DNA from: Marinobacter salsuginis
GTDB lineage: Bacteria > Pseudomonadota > Gammaproteobacteria > Pseudomonadales > Oleiphilaceae
Length of the DNA stretch: 64,000 nt
Direction: 5' to 3'
Assembly (NCBI RefSeq): GCF_009617755.1
Contig: NZ_BGZH01000001.1
Coordinates: forward strand, 682,001-746,000
This document shows, piece after piece, positions 1 to 9,255 of the stretch. The notes under the pieces are model-generated. The model ran no database searches and was not told the origin of the DNA. It saw only the letters and a list, made by a program, of their open reading frames with translations. The position numbers were made by a program, and so were the translations under genes. Position 1 is the first letter of the stretch. Every line of letters starts with the position of its first letter.

Positions 1-78
1 GATACTCAGGTGCTTTGAGAATTCTTTTGTACAGATACATTAATATGAAATGATCACGCTTTTGGCTTCGAAAAAGGA

Positions 79-1044
79 CTAAAATACACAATCCGCCGGC
101 ATTACTTTTCCTTCATGAGATACATAACAGGCTTCTACCTCCATCTTGTATCCAGTATTTCGCTCAACAGCGGATTGTATTTCCACAATAATCTCTAGTA
201 CATCCTTCGCTTTCGCATTCCCAGTGTTCACAATGAAGTTTGCATGCATCGGCGACACTTGTGCACCACCACGCTTGAACCCTTTGAATCCAATTTTCTC
301 AATTGCTGCTCCGGGAGGGCCAATCTCTGCATACATTGCAGGGTTGCTCTTGAAAACAGATCCGCAGTTGGGCAACTTTCGGGGGAATTTTTTGCGCCGC
401 CCCCGAAGTATCGATAGCATTTCTCTGCGTATTTCACGATTGTCACTTCTGCTATCGAACCTAAGAGTGGCTGCCGTTATGATCTCTCCATTACTTTGGA
501 AGACTGATTTCCTGTACGCAAACTCACATTCGTCTGCAGATCGCTCAATCACTTTACCGTCTGAAGCGACGCTCTGAACCTTGAGCACATTGCTTCCAAC
601 ACCCTTGCGTTGGCTGCCGCCATTCATGCAGATTAACCCGCCGAGGGTTCCAGGAATTCCGCAAATGTGTTCGGCACCTGCCAAACAGTTTTGCATCATG
701 GTACGTGAAAAACCTGGAACCCAAATCCCAGCTTCCGCAACCACCTCAGTACCTCTGACATACATCGACGCCATATTGTTCGCTATCTGAATGATGGGTG
801 CTCGGCAACCTTCATCAGCAAATAATAAATTGCTGGTTAGCCCAATAACCACAGGACGTATTTGCCGAAACAGCATCCACTTTCGTATCTCAGAAAGCTG
901 TGACGCCGACGAGGGCCGTATTACAACGTCTGCAGAGCCACCAATCCCCCATGCGCTAATCCGGGATAACGGAACCTGTTCCTGCAACCCTTCGGGACAA
1001 AGACTCTTCAATTCTTCGATTGCGCTTTGACTTAGTCGATCCAT
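79..1044 (-). CDS. murB: MurB paralogue in polysaccharide locus (UDP-N-acetylenolpyruvoylglucosamine reductase)
   Basis: This 321-residue protein matches FAD-dependent MurB, which reduces UDP-GlcNAc-enolpyruvate to UDP-MurNAc with NADPH. Visible signatures are the N-terminal FAD-binding part (WGIGGSADVV near residue 33, ICGIPGTLGGLICMNGG near 128) and the C-terminal CGSVFKSNP segment carrying the proton-donor serine, followed by GGAQVSPMHANFIVN and the final MEVEA glutamate. It looks intact. It overlaps the end of the upstream murA paralogue by 13 bases, so the two are surely co-transcribed. The locus is the 3' part of an exopolysaccharide operon and not a dcw cluster, so a role in making a sugar for the polymer is possible, but that is inference. 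It could also be the only MurB of the genome, which cannot be judged from this window. Confidence 0.85.
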   Translation of the reverse strand: MDRLSQSAIEELKSLCPEGLQEQVPLSRISAWGIGGSADVVIRPSSASQLSEIRKWMLFRQIRPVVIGLTSNLLFADEGCRAPIIQIANNMASMYVRGTEVVAEAGIWVPGFSRTMMQNCLAGAEHICGIPGTLGGLICMNGGSQRKGVGSNVLKVQSVASDGKVIERSADECEFAYRKSVFQSNGEIITAATLRFDSRSDNREIRREMLSILRGRRKKFPRKLPNCGSVFKSNPAMYAEIGPPGAAIEKIGFKGFKRGGAQVSPMHANFIVNTGNAKAKDVLEIIVEIQSAVERNTGYKMEVEACYVSHEGKVMPADCVF

Positions 1045-2288
1045 TCAGCAGCCGCTCCGAGCTCACGCAACTTTCTATCGAAATTGACGTAACCTCTTCC
1101 AATCTGCCAAGCATCTGAAATCAGCGTTTCATCTTTTGCTACAAGACCACAGAGAGCTAAAGCAGCTCCAGCTCTTAAATCGAGTGCACGAACTAGAGCT
1201 CCATTCAGATCTCCCCCGTTACCATGTAGAACCAACATGTCCCCCCGGATTTCATGCTTAACTCCCATTCGAGCCATTTCTTCAGCGTATCCATACCGCC
1301 CGGGGAAGCGTAAATCCACGATACGAGACTCTCCTTTTGCACACGCTCCCCACGCCGCTAAAATTGGCTGCACATCTGAATTAATCCCCGGGTGAGGACC
1401 AGTGCTGATTTCTATCGGGTAGCAGGTCCCTCCGCGAACGATGAGAGAGTCTTCATTTCGAAAAATTTTAGCGCCGGCAGATCGGAGATGGGCAAGCACG
1501 ACCTCCAAGTCCGCGTATGGGAAACCAGAAATCTCCACATCGCCACCTGTCATAACTGAGCCAACCAACCAGGTAATCGCCTCCATATTGTCTGCAATCA
1601 CCTCATGCTCTGTTCCTTGGAGTCCCTCAACCCCTTGGATCTCAATATGCTCTTGTCCGAAAACAGATATCTTCGCTCCCATTTTCCGCAGCATTGAAAT
1701 AAGATCCATTATTTCCGGCCGTATGTGCGGATTCCAGACGCGGGTAATTCCTTTTGCAAGCGTTCCACAAATAATTGCGTTTTCAGTTGCGCCCGTGGAT
1801 CGTAAAGGGAGGTGGATATCCGAGCCAACCAGCCCCCCTGAAGGTGCCGAACAGCAGAGGTACTCACCCTCCTCCCAGACTGTCGCTCCAAGCCTCTCAA
1901 GCAACATTACATGTAGATCGAACTTACGTTCACCTAGTTTACACCCGCCTGGAAGCGGAACTTTACCCTCTCCAAGACGGGTAGTAAGCGCACCAAGCAC
2001 CAAAAGGGTATTCCTGATTGAGCGCCCCTCCCAGTTCAACGTAGTGGATAGCCTTTTCCCCTCAGTTATCTCGATATGCTTGTCGTTTTCGCAAATCGTT
2101 GATTTACCCAGAGCTTCGACCATCCCAACGTGAATCTGCGCATCTAGCAAGGGCGCTGGATAATTGGTTAACGTCACTTTCTCTTCCGTAAGAAGACTTG
2201 CAGCCAAAAGCCTCAAAGCTGAATTTTTCGCACCTGAAATATCCACAACGCCCTGTAGCCGTGAGGGCCTAACTTTTAAAAAACTCAT
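1032..2288 (-). CDS. murA: MurA paralogue in polysaccharide locus (UDP-GlcNAc 1-carboxyvinyltransferase)
   Basis: This 418-residue EPSP-synthase-fold enzyme would transfer enolpyruvate from PEP to UDP-GlcNAc. The key MurA residues are kept: the GAKN lysine-asparagine pair near residues 21-22, the catalytic loop cysteine in LPGGCKLGERKFDLH (Cys116), the aspartate in PHPGINSDVQP, and the C-terminal DLRAG arginine. I chose the ATG at 2288 because it has an AGGAG site six bases upstream and the family N-terminus follows. An in-frame upstream start at 2339 would overlap the acetyltransferase gene. A second, more canonical MurA is encoded at 43723-44985. This copy diverges clearly from it (for example KLGERKFDLHV against [11 protein letters not shown]) and its DNA is more A+T rich, which suggests a specialised or transferred paralogue. 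Confidence 0.85.
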   Translation of the reverse strand: MSFLKVRPSRLQGVVDISGAKNSALRLLAASLLTEEKVTLTNYPAPLLDAQIHVGMVEALGKSTICENDKHIEITEGKRLSTTLNWEGRSIRNTLLVLGALTTRLGEGKVPLPGGCKLGERKFDLHVMLLERLGATVWEEGEYLCCSAPSGGLVGSDIHLPLRSTGATENAIICGTLAKGITRVWNPHIRPEIMDLISMLRKMGAKISVFGQEHIEIQGVEGLQGTEHEVIADNMEAITWLVGSVMTGGDVEISGFPYADLEVVLAHLRSAGAKIFRNEDSLIVRGGTCYPIEISTGPHPGINSDVQPILAAWGACAKGESRIVDLRFPGRYGYAEEMARMGVKHEIRGDMLVLHGNGGDLNGALVRALDLRAGAALALCGLVAKDETLISDAWQIGRGYVNFDRKLRELGAAAEWID

Positions 2289-2295
2289 TATTCTC

Positions 2296-2781
2296 CTAAC
2301 TCTCTTCAATATTCTGAGAAACAACCCTTGCAGGGGCACCTACGCAAACCGAATTATCGGGAACATCACGTAAAACAACGGAATTGGCACCGATAATGCA
2401 ATTTTTACCAATACTTATGTTTCCAACAACAACTGCGCCGGCAAAAATAACCGTGCCGGCGCCTATAGTTGGATAATTTCCGGCCTGCCAATCGCCCATT
2501 CTGGCTCCGCCAAGAGTCACATTCTGATATATCCGAACATTTGCCTCGACAACGCATCCATCGCCAATCACAATCGCAACTGGGTGGGGGAAAGAAACTG
2601 ACTCAGAAATTCTAGCAAGAGGCGAAATATAGAGGCCACGAGCCTGAAGCCTACGGGATAAAAATCGCGAGATCTTTTCATATCCTGATTTGCTAAGTCT
2701 GTTCATTACCCGAACCAATTCGTCACAACGTGCCGAATGCGACCCAAAAAACAACCTGAGCAAATTTATATTAGCTTTCAT
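2296..2781 (-). CDS. Hexapeptide-repeat O-acetyltransferase, serine acetyltransferase-like
   Basis: A 161-residue left-handed beta-helix acyltransferase. The C-terminal half (from about residue 65) shows hexapeptide repeats (IGDGCV, IGAGTV, VGNISIGKNCIIGANSVV) and ends with the typical GAPARVV element. It resembles CysE-type serine acetyltransferases, but the short N-terminal helical part and the position in a polysaccharide operon make a sugar O-acetyltransferase acting on the polymer or its precursor more likely. The ATG at 2781 overlaps the stop of the upstream flippase gene (ATGA), indicating translational coupling. A TTG two codons earlier is also possible. Confidence 0.75.
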   Translation of the reverse strand: MKANINLLRLFFGSHSARCDELVRVMNRLSKSGYEKISRFLSRRLQARGLYISPLARISESVSFPHPVAIVIGDGCVVEANVRIYQNVTLGGARMGDWQAGNYPTIGAGTVIFAGAVVVGNISIGKNCIIGANSVVLRDVPDNSVCVGAPARVVSQNIEES

Positions 2782-4094
2782 AAGCAATCGGCTCGAACCT
2801 GATCGGATTTTTTCTTAAGAATATGCATCACTAAAACAGAAACATAGATATAAAAAAAAGCCATTAAAATTGAGTACAGAAAAATAAATCTCGCGGCTGC
2901 AATTTTAGTAAAAAACACGAAACTGAAGAGAGCCAAGATAGAGAGGACTCTCACCACATTTATCCTAAGAAAGGTTGACTGATTGGCCATGATATTTAAG
3001 AGCTGGACCAGTGGTGCAGAGGTGAAATGAAATACGATGTAAATGCTCAACAAAGAGGCAAACTTTCCAGAAGCTTCCCACTCTTGGCCAAATACGAGAT
3101 AAAAAATCTGTTCGCCGAAAAAGAACAGTACAAGCCCCGAAGGAATAGACACCAAAAATAATTTTTTCTGGGTGTCTTTCGTCATTTGATAGATCCGATC
3201 AGAACCGCTTTTGCCAATAGCGGCAGCTTCTGCATACAGTGCTTTTCCCATTGCTTCTCCAACAAGCGTTACCGGTATCGCTAATGCCATCAACGCCAAA
3301 CTTAGTTGACCTGTTAATTCGGCACCATATACGGCGGCAGCGAAGAGCAAGGGAGCCTGCTGAGAGAACACCATAAGAAACTGGGAAGGCACGCGATAAA
3401 ATGGAAAATCCCTGTAGAAACCTGCAGCAGTGGCCAATCGGTTTGCCGTAATTGCCTGAGGAATACGAAAGAGATCGGTCTTGAAATCTCGAAGTAGCCA
3501 AAAGAGCCCTCCGCCCTTGGCTATGATCGCGCCCAGTAGAAGACCAAGTGGATTAAGCCCAACAACACCTAATCCAATGGTTGCAAGAGCACCCGCGCTG
3601 TTTTGAATAATATTTGTTTTAGCGATTATCCCGTATGCGCGTCTACGTGTCGCCCAGAAAGTCATTAATTCATAAGTTGCCGTAACTAGCACACCGATCC
3701 CAATTAACCACCACCAGGGAACAATCGCAGCCATTGAAAAAAAGTTTAGCATTGGCTCGGAGAAAATAGCCAAAGCAAGCATAATAAATGCTGTGCCAGC
3801 TAATATAAGGCCAAAGGAGAGAAGTAAGAGGTTTAAAGCAGTGCCTGTTTGGCGTGGCAATGGAAGAGTTAACACGTAGCGCAAAGACACAATTGGAGCA
3901 AGGATAGTGACCAATGAGGTAAATACTGCCAGCACACCAAAGCCTTCGGGAGTGTATATTCGAGTTGCGAATGGTATAGCCAAAAGACTTATCAGGCGAC
4001 CGAGTCCACTTCCGACAGCCATAGTCGCCATTCCTTTAAAGGCTCTGGCAGCGTCTTCGCTAAACAGCCGTTTTAAGCCTTTAGAATTTTTCAA
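2778..4094 (-). CDS. Wzx-type polysaccharide flippase (MOP superfamily)
   Basis: A 438-residue, strongly hydrophobic protein with about twelve predicted membrane segments. The N-terminal part (AVGSGLGRLISLLAIPFATRIYTPEGFGVLAVF) is typical of oligosaccharide flippases of the polysaccharide synthase family. It should move undecaprenyl-linked repeat units across the inner membrane. It sits between the Wzz gene and the acetyltransferase gene, overlapping the latter by four bases. The DNA is clearly richer in A+T than the housekeeping half of the window, as is common for Wzx genes. Substrate cannot be told from sequence. Confidence 0.88.
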   Translation of the reverse strand: MKNSKGLKRLFSEDAARAFKGMATMAVGSGLGRLISLLAIPFATRIYTPEGFGVLAVFTSLVTILAPIVSLRYVLTLPLPRQTGTALNLLLLSFGLILAGTAFIMLALAIFSEPMLNFFSMAAIVPWWWLIGIGVLVTATYELMTFWATRRRAYGIIAKTNIIQNSAGALATIGLGVVGLNPLGLLLGAIIAKGGGLFWLLRDFKTDLFRIPQAITANRLATAAGFYRDFPFYRVPSQFLMVFSQQAPLLFAAAVYGAELTGQLSLALMALAIPVTLVGEAMGKALYAEAAAIGKSGSDRIYQMTKDTQKKLFLVSIPSGLVLFFFGEQIFYLVFGQEWEASGKFASLLSIYIVFHFTSAPLVQLLNIMANQSTFLRINVVRVLSILALFSFVFFTKIAAARFIFLYSILMAFFYIYVSVLVMHILKKKSDQVRADCL

Positions 4095-4206
4095 TTACTG
4101 GTCTCGCTCACTGATGTTTTCCGGGTGACGGCAGATATGAGAGGTTTTTTATTCACAATCTATTCGTAATTTTTCGATAAGTTACCTAAAAATAGTCGAT
4201 GAGCCA

Positions 4207-5130
4207 CTAAGATGGACGGAACATTAACTGTTTCAATGAAACAATCAAAAAACCAAGAAACAGACCGAGCATTACTGCTATTACTACAATTGTAATTCGC
4301 TTCGGTTTGCTTGGCTCCTGCGGAATCACCGCAGGGTCTATAATCCTGAAAACATATTCACGTTGAGCACTGGCCAGCATTATTGTTCGCGTTTCACTTT
4401 CAATGAGCTGATAGAAAACCTGCTGCATGCCGGCGATGCTCGTCTCCGATAGCTTGTCTTCCAAATATTCAACCCTAGCTTCAGCCTCTTCGACATCCTG
4501 CTCTCGCATATGCTCGTTTATATCCCGGATTAACAAATCCACCCACTCTTTCGCAGCCTTTGGGGATAAACTGGACAAACTGAGCGTGATCATTCCATTG
4601 TCCTTGTTATCCACCATATTGAGCTTTTCTCTGAAAGCCAACACGAGATCCCAAGCAGAGGGCATTGCTCCCTTTACATTCTCGTACTGAAGCCATTCTG
4701 CGCTTTCATAATCATATAATTCTGGATCGTATTCCCACTCTTGAGTCTTCGGATCCCAGCCTTTTGTAGCTAAAAGCGGTGCCTCCAGACCGTGCTTTCG
4801 AATAAACCGAGTTAGGAATGCCCGGGATTGTAGTACTTCCTTAGCGATTGCGGTGGTATTTGTTTCTCCGCCTCCCAAGTCAACGCCTGCCAAGCTGGCC
4901 AAGCCGCTAAGTTGTCCTCCGAGTCTACTCCCTCCTTCATTCTGGGCGGGGGCTAAAAGCGCTGTTGCTTTGTAGATATTTGGCTGACTAAAAGCATAGG
5001 CCGCACCGATTATTCCAAAAACGATGACGCAAATGACTATTAACCATTTTCCTTGCCACAGCGCTAATACCAGCTCCCTTATATCTATTTGATCATCCGC
5101 GAAACTCTGTTTGTCAGGTATCTGGGTCAT
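4207..5130 (-). CDS. Wzz-family chain-length regulator / polysaccharide copolymerase
   Basis: A 307-residue inner-membrane protein with a transmembrane segment near residues 30-50 (WLIVICVIVFGIIGAAYAF), a long periplasmic, helical middle part, and a second transmembrane segment at the C-terminus preceded by the PQEPSKPKR proline-rich motif that marks Wzz proteins. No tyrosine-kinase domain is attached. I placed the start at the ATG at 5130, which overlaps the stop of the exporter gene by one base (TGATG). The longer open frame to 5196 lies inside that gene. Its partner is the SLBB exporter encoded directly upstream. Confidence 0.9.
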   Translation of the reverse strand: MTQIPDKQSFADDQIDIRELVLALWQGKWLIVICVIVFGIIGAAYAFSQPNIYKATALLAPAQNEGGSRLGGQLSGLASLAGVDLGGGETNTTAIAKEVLQSRAFLTRFIRKHGLEAPLLATKGWDPKTQEWEYDPELYDYESAEWLQYENVKGAMPSAWDLVLAFREKLNMVDNKDNGMITLSLSSLSPKAAKEWVDLLIRDINEHMREQDVEEAEARVEYLEDKLSETSIAGMQQVFYQLIESETRTIMLASAQREYVFRIIDPAVIPQEPSKPKRITIVVIAVMLGLFLGFLIVSLKQLMFRPS

Positions 5131-7631
5131 CACAGATTCCCCACCGCAGCGGCACCAAGTGCAATCTGGTAAACAATCTGGCTGACGTTTGTCCACAGTT
5201 CCAACTGATTCAGGCGGTCCACGTCGATTGGCATAATGATCGTGTCACCAGGTTCAAGCTGTTGGCTGCGACTGCCAAACCAGCGGCTTTTCTCGGGCAG
5301 CATTACGGAACCATCGGCTTTTACCACATAAACCCTGCTTTCGTCGGCCTGGCGCGTCGGCCCACCAGAGCGTTCGAGGTAGTCATCCACAGTTAAGCCG
5401 GCCTGGTGTAGGTGGCTGGTGGGGAATTGAACTTCGCCGAATACGGTGACGGACTGGGGAATGGTTGGAACAGTCAGCGTATCGCCATCCTGAAGGCGGA
5501 TCGCTTGGTAGTCTTCGTTATTCACAACCGCTTCGAGATTCACCACCATTCGACCGACCGGACGACTGCTTTGGACATCCTCAAGCAGATCCTCAACCTG
5601 TTGCGCTCGATCCGCACTCTCTCCTGCCAGTCCATCGCCTTCAAGCCGGACCCCGAGCAGGTCTCCCTGAAGGCGCTCTTCCGCTTCGCGAAGGCGTTGA
5701 GCTTCAAGGCGGCGTAACTTTTCCCTGGTGAATACCGCGCCTCTCGGAAACGCGTTATCAGTTAGTCCACCGGCGCGCTCAATAACTTCTTTGAGCGTTT
5801 CGCCGTCCCGGAAGGTGTACACGCCCGGGTAACGTACTTCGCCCTGCAGCTCGATGGTACTTGTCTTCGCAAATTCCGGGATGGATTTGATCAGAATCCT
5901 GTCCCTACTTTGCAACGCCAAGTTGCCGTTACCGGCCATGGCGTCAGCCAGATTTACATTGAGGATATTTGTCTTACCAATACCGTTTTCATCAGTTGTA
6001 TAGCGAGCGACTTCAGCGTGATAGAGAGAGGCAGAGTCCTTCAAACCACCTGCCACAAAAATCGCATCTGAGAGCTGCCTGGACGCCGGCATGGGATACT
6101 CACCCGGGTATCGAACGGGACCGGTAATGCGAATAGTCTTTTGCGGCGAAGAGGGAGTGGCTTGGCTCTTCAGGCGGCGTAGCACTGGCTCGAAAAGGCT
6201 TTCGCGAGTGAACTCCCGTCCCTCTTCACCGCCCTCCACTTTTCCGGCATCGGAAAAAATCAGCAGTTGGTCCTTCTCCTCAAGTAGAAGATCAAATGCA
6301 CTGCCCGAATTTTGTATAGCCTTGCGCAGCCGCAGGTTCAAAACCGAGATGGTGTCGGTCTTGTCATCGGTGCGAACGATTGCCGCGTAGCGCTTGTCCG
6401 CAACCGGTGTTAGGTCTGCGTCCAGGTTATTGATTATCGAACTCACACGCATGCCCGGCATCCAGGCGAAGCGGCCGGCACGGGTGGCTGCGCCACGGAT
6501 TTCAATGTACTGGCCAGTAATATCTGAAATAGAAGGAATAGTTACTATGTCACCCGCCTGGATTCGCGCACTCTTTCCTTTTGCTGCGGTGTAATCCGCC
6601 TCGGCAATGATTCTAAGGAAGTCCTCGTTGGTGCGTTCAATATTGATGCGCTGCGGGTACGCCTGAGGGGTGAGGCCACCGGCCATACTGACCAGGTCCT
6701 CGAGGGTGTTCTCACTTTCCAGCTCATAGAGCGCTGGGCGTTGGACCTCGCCCTCAATGCCCGCACGCCTGCCTACGGATGGAATAAAAATCACGTCGCC
6801 CGGCTGGAGACGGTTATCGTTTGAGCTGTCTCCCTTGAGCAGAAGATCGTATAGATCCAGGGTGCCTACCAGCTTTCCGTCGCGTTTGTGCTGGAGGTTT
6901 CTCAGCGATCCAGTTTGTTTGATGCCACCGGAGACGTACAAGGCGTTGGTGATGGTGGAGAGCGAACTGACTGAATAGGAACCGGGGTTACGCGCTTCGC
7001 CGAGCACGAATACCCGCATGCTGCGAAGCTCGCCCAACGATACGCTGGCCTGAACCCCAATGTATTGTTCAGATACCTGCTTGCGGATCTGCTCCCTGGC
7101 CTCATCAAAGCTCAAGCCCGCGATGCTCATGGGTCCAGATTGAGGAAAACTGATGGTGCCATCGCGGCCGATGGGCAGTTCCAGATTCTGGTTTTCCTTG
7201 CCCCAGAGCTGGATGCGCAATACATCTCCCGGGCCAAGGGTGTACTCGGAGGGGATGGGGATTTCGGTTACTGGAGCGAAGGTGGTTGGGCTGCCCCGAA
7301 ACAGCTCGTAACCAAAAGGCTTCAGACCACCGTTTTTTTCAGCAGCTTGCTGTCCTTTCTTCTCTTTCTCCTTATCTCTGGGCGTCTGCGCCAATTCCTC
7401 ATCCGAAGTACTTTCAGTCCGCTCGACTACCTGAACGTCTCGTGGTCGCTGATTGCGTTGCCGAGAGGATTGGAAGTCTTCCAGGTCAACACCATACTGG
7501 CTGGCCAGGGCTTCCTGCTGGGCTCTGGGCAGGCTCTGGAATTGCTCGATCTGGGATTGACTGATGGACTGGGCGATGGCTGCCACGGGGAGCAGCATGG
7601 CCAGGGGGAGCAAGAGATTCTTAAGCTTCAC
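5130..7631 (-). CDS. Wza-like outer-membrane polysaccharide export protein with multiple SLBB domains
   Basis: This 833-residue protein has a signal peptide (LLLPLAMLLPVAAIAQS), a low-complexity charged linker (about residues 55-100), then the poly_export motif around residues 128-215 (YTLGPGDVLRIQLWGKENQ) and a series of SLBB beta-grasp domains, recognisable by repeated elements such as VFVLGEARNPGSYSV, IRITGPVRYPGEYPM, IELQGEVRYPGVYTF and VTVFGEVQFPTSHLH. It should form the periplasmic/outer-membrane channel for the polymer. It is about twice the length of E. coli Wza because of the extra SLBB repeats. No lipobox cysteine is seen at the signal peptide, unlike classical Wza. It is translationally coupled to the Wzz gene. 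Confidence 0.92.
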   Translation of the reverse strand: MKLKNLLLPLAMLLPVAAIAQSISQSQIEQFQSLPRAQQEALASQYGVDLEDFQSSRQRNQRPRDVQVVERTESTSDEELAQTPRDKEKEKKGQQAAEKNGGLKPFGYELFRGSPTTFAPVTEIPIPSEYTLGPGDVLRIQLWGKENQNLELPIGRDGTISFPQSGPMSIAGLSFDEAREQIRKQVSEQYIGVQASVSLGELRSMRVFVLGEARNPGSYSVSSLSTITNALYVSGGIKQTGSLRNLQHKRDGKLVGTLDLYDLLLKGDSSNDNRLQPGDVIFIPSVGRRAGIEGEVQRPALYELESENTLEDLVSMAGGLTPQAYPQRINIERTNEDFLRIIAEADYTAAKGKSARIQAGDIVTIPSISDITGQYIEIRGAATRAGRFAWMPGMRVSSIINNLDADLTPVADKRYAAIVRTDDKTDTISVLNLRLRKAIQNSGSAFDLLLEEKDQLLIFSDAGKVEGGEEGREFTRESLFEPVLRRLKSQATPSSPQKTIRITGPVRYPGEYPMPASRQLSDAIFVAGGLKDSASLYHAEVARYTTDENGIGKTNILNVNLADAMAGNGNLALQSRDRILIKSIPEFAKTSTIELQGEVRYPGVYTFRDGETLKEVIERAGGLTDNAFPRGAVFTREKLRRLEAQRLREAEERLQGDLLGVRLEGDGLAGESADRAQQVEDLLEDVQSSRPVGRMVVNLEAVVNNEDYQAIRLQDGDTLTVPTIPQSVTVFGEVQFPTSHLHQAGLTVDDYLERSGGPTRQADESRVYVVKADGSVMLPEKSRWFGSRSQQLEPGDTIIMPIDVDRLNQLELWTNVSQIVYQIALGAAAVGNL

Positions 7632-7664
7632 AATTAGAGATCCGACGTTTTTGGTTCGATCAAT

Positions 7665-9146
7665 TTAAAAACGGTATGTCCAGGCGGCACCCAAAGACCA
7701 CTGGTCTTTTTCGCCACCCAAGTACTTAATTTTCTTATCGGTGGCTTGGAGCTTCAGGTCCAGCCATCCTTCAAACAATCTGGCTCCGTACCCTACATCA
7801 AGAATGGTTACGTTCTGATCAACATCGGGCACGGTATAAAATATTTCGTCGTTCGGCACGACCGTCCTAATAGCACCCTCTTTGTTAAGCCTTGCGAAAC
7901 TGACCTTGGCGCTCAGGTTTGTGCCATTCTTCAAGAAGTTGAAAGCTCCCAGGGTGACAGCCTCGGCATCACCATCAAAACTGGCGCCCATGCTGCGACC
8001 GAAATAGCGGTAGCCGGAACGATAGCGTGCATGCTCGTATGTCAGATTAGGCATCGCATCGCCCAGGAAGTCATCAGCCAATGTATTCGTGTACTCAACA
8101 AACCATTGCTGATCGGCCGCAAATAGCTGGGTGGTCCAATCTGCCCCGAAAAGCCAGGATTTCCTGGCCGGAAAGGCACCAGCTTCGTCTTCCCCCATCA
8201 TTTGGCCGTAAATGCCCATTGTTTGCTGGCCAACAGAGAAACCGTATCGAGCATCAACGCTGGCAAGTTGGTTGCCCGGATCGTTCTCCTCAAGCTGTCC
8301 ATTATCCCGGCCGATCAGGGCATTCCAGATAGTGGACGCCCCTTCCGGCCGCCCCTCTCCACCGAACATAATCGCACGGGAGAGGCCAATATCCAGGCCA
8401 TCGACGGGGCGGAAGGTAAAGCGCATGCCAATGAGTTTGGCATCCGGTACCGCGCGATCGCTCTCGTACTGTCCGGCCAGCGCTGTAAACTGCCAGGGGC
8501 CGACCCAGCTTAACCATGGGGTTTCGAAAGCGTGGGTATTGTTCCGATTAATCCAAAGCGCCGGCATCGGGCGGGCGTTGTTGGAGAGGATAAGGCTGGA
8601 CTGCCAGCCTGGCCCCCACCATCGGTCAATTGCACCCACACCGAGTACCCAGTTGCCGGCTGCTGCCGCAAGATAGGAGCCATCGATGCGCAGCTCTTTA
8701 TCATCATCGGGTTTATGGGCGTAGGCGGGGTTGAGCCCAAGGGCCCAGACTTCGCCCTGCCACTGAAGATCGATTGCCGTTCCAACCTTCGCAAGAGCAT
8801 TCCGATCGAACCCACGGATACCGGGAATCTCGCTGCTGCCATACAGACTGTACTCACCGCGAACACCAGGCTGCGCCTGCTGTTCCTGCTCGAAACGCAA
8901 GTAAGCCGCGGCAGAGCCTACGGACGAATGATCCGCACTCACACTGGGCTGCAAACCACTGTGAACGGCACTCCACATCAGCGGCCAGGTGCTTACAGTA
9001 CGGTCCATATGGCCACGGTCTGCCAACTTCTGAGCCGCGAACCTGGCCCGTGAATCCCCCGGCTCAAGCCAGGGCGCCGCCCAAAGGGGGGGGCTGCTCA
9101 AGCACGCTACCGCCCCACCGACCAGGGCCCAGTGTTTTAAGGTCAT
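7665..9146 (-). CDS. Wzi-family capsule assembly outer-membrane protein
   Basis: A 493-residue exported protein with a signal peptide (MTLKHWALVGGAVACLSS...LWAAP) and a pattern of alternating aromatic beta strands ending in a C-terminal phenylalanine (AAWTYRF), as in outer-membrane barrels. Motifs such as VGAIDRWWGPGWQSSLILS and NRNNTHAFETPWLSWVGPW are typical of the Wzi capsule-assembly family, whose members attach or organise surface polysaccharide. It is the first gene after a candidate promoter and is followed 33 bases on by the exporter gene. Start choice is uncertain: the ATG at 9146 has a weak ribosome site, while a TTG at 9209 has AAGGA four bases upstream and would add 21 residues. 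An ops element lies within codons 11-15. Confidence 0.85.
   Translation of the reverse strand: MTLKHWALVGGAVACLSSPPLWAAPWLEPGDSRARFAAQKLADRGHMDRTVSTWPLMWSAVHSGLQPSVSADHSSVGSAAAYLRFEQEQQAQPGVRGEYSLYGSSEIPGIRGFDRNALAKVGTAIDLQWQGEVWALGLNPAYAHKPDDDKELRIDGSYLAAAAGNWVLGVGAIDRWWGPGWQSSLILSNNARPMPALWINRNNTHAFETPWLSWVGPWQFTALAGQYESDRAVPDAKLIGMRFTFRPVDGLDIGLSRAIMFGGEGRPEGASTIWNALIGRDNGQLEENDPGNQLASVDARYGFSVGQQTMGIYGQMMGEDEAGAFPARKSWLFGADWTTQLFAADQQWFVEYTNTLADDFLGDAMPNLTYEHARYRSGYRYFGRSMGASFDGDAEAVTLGAFNFLKNGTNLSAKVSFARLNKEGAIRTVVPNDEIFYTVPDVDQNVTILDVGYGARLFEGWLDLKLQATDKKIKYLGGEKDQWSLGAAWTYRF
9103..9114 (-). promoter_or_regulatory. ops element (RfaH recruitment/pause site) inside wzi
   Basis: The minus strand reads GGCGGTAGCGTG, identical over 12 bases to the E. 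coli ops element at which paused RNA polymerase recruits RfaH. It is followed by CTTG. It lies about 140 nt downstream of the candidate transcription start near 9248 and falls in the wzi signal-peptide codons. A chance match of 12 bases anywhere in this window on either strand is expected less than once in a hundred windows, and an RfaH gene lies 1.1 kb upstream. In enterobacteria ops sits in untranslated leaders, so the in-frame position is unusual. Confidence 0.8.
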
Positions 9147-9255
9147 AAATATGAATAATCTGAAAATCGACAGGAAACAGACAAAAGGAAGGGAACAACT
9201 GAATCCCAACTATTTCCTTGTCGGTAGATGAATGTTCTGTTTCAGAAGCGTGACG

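Noticed and set aside
1032..2288. MurA paralogue as a pseudogene or as EPSP synthase (AroA).
   Set aside because: The reading frame is intact, and the MurA-specific loop cysteine, lysine, aspartate and arginine are all present.
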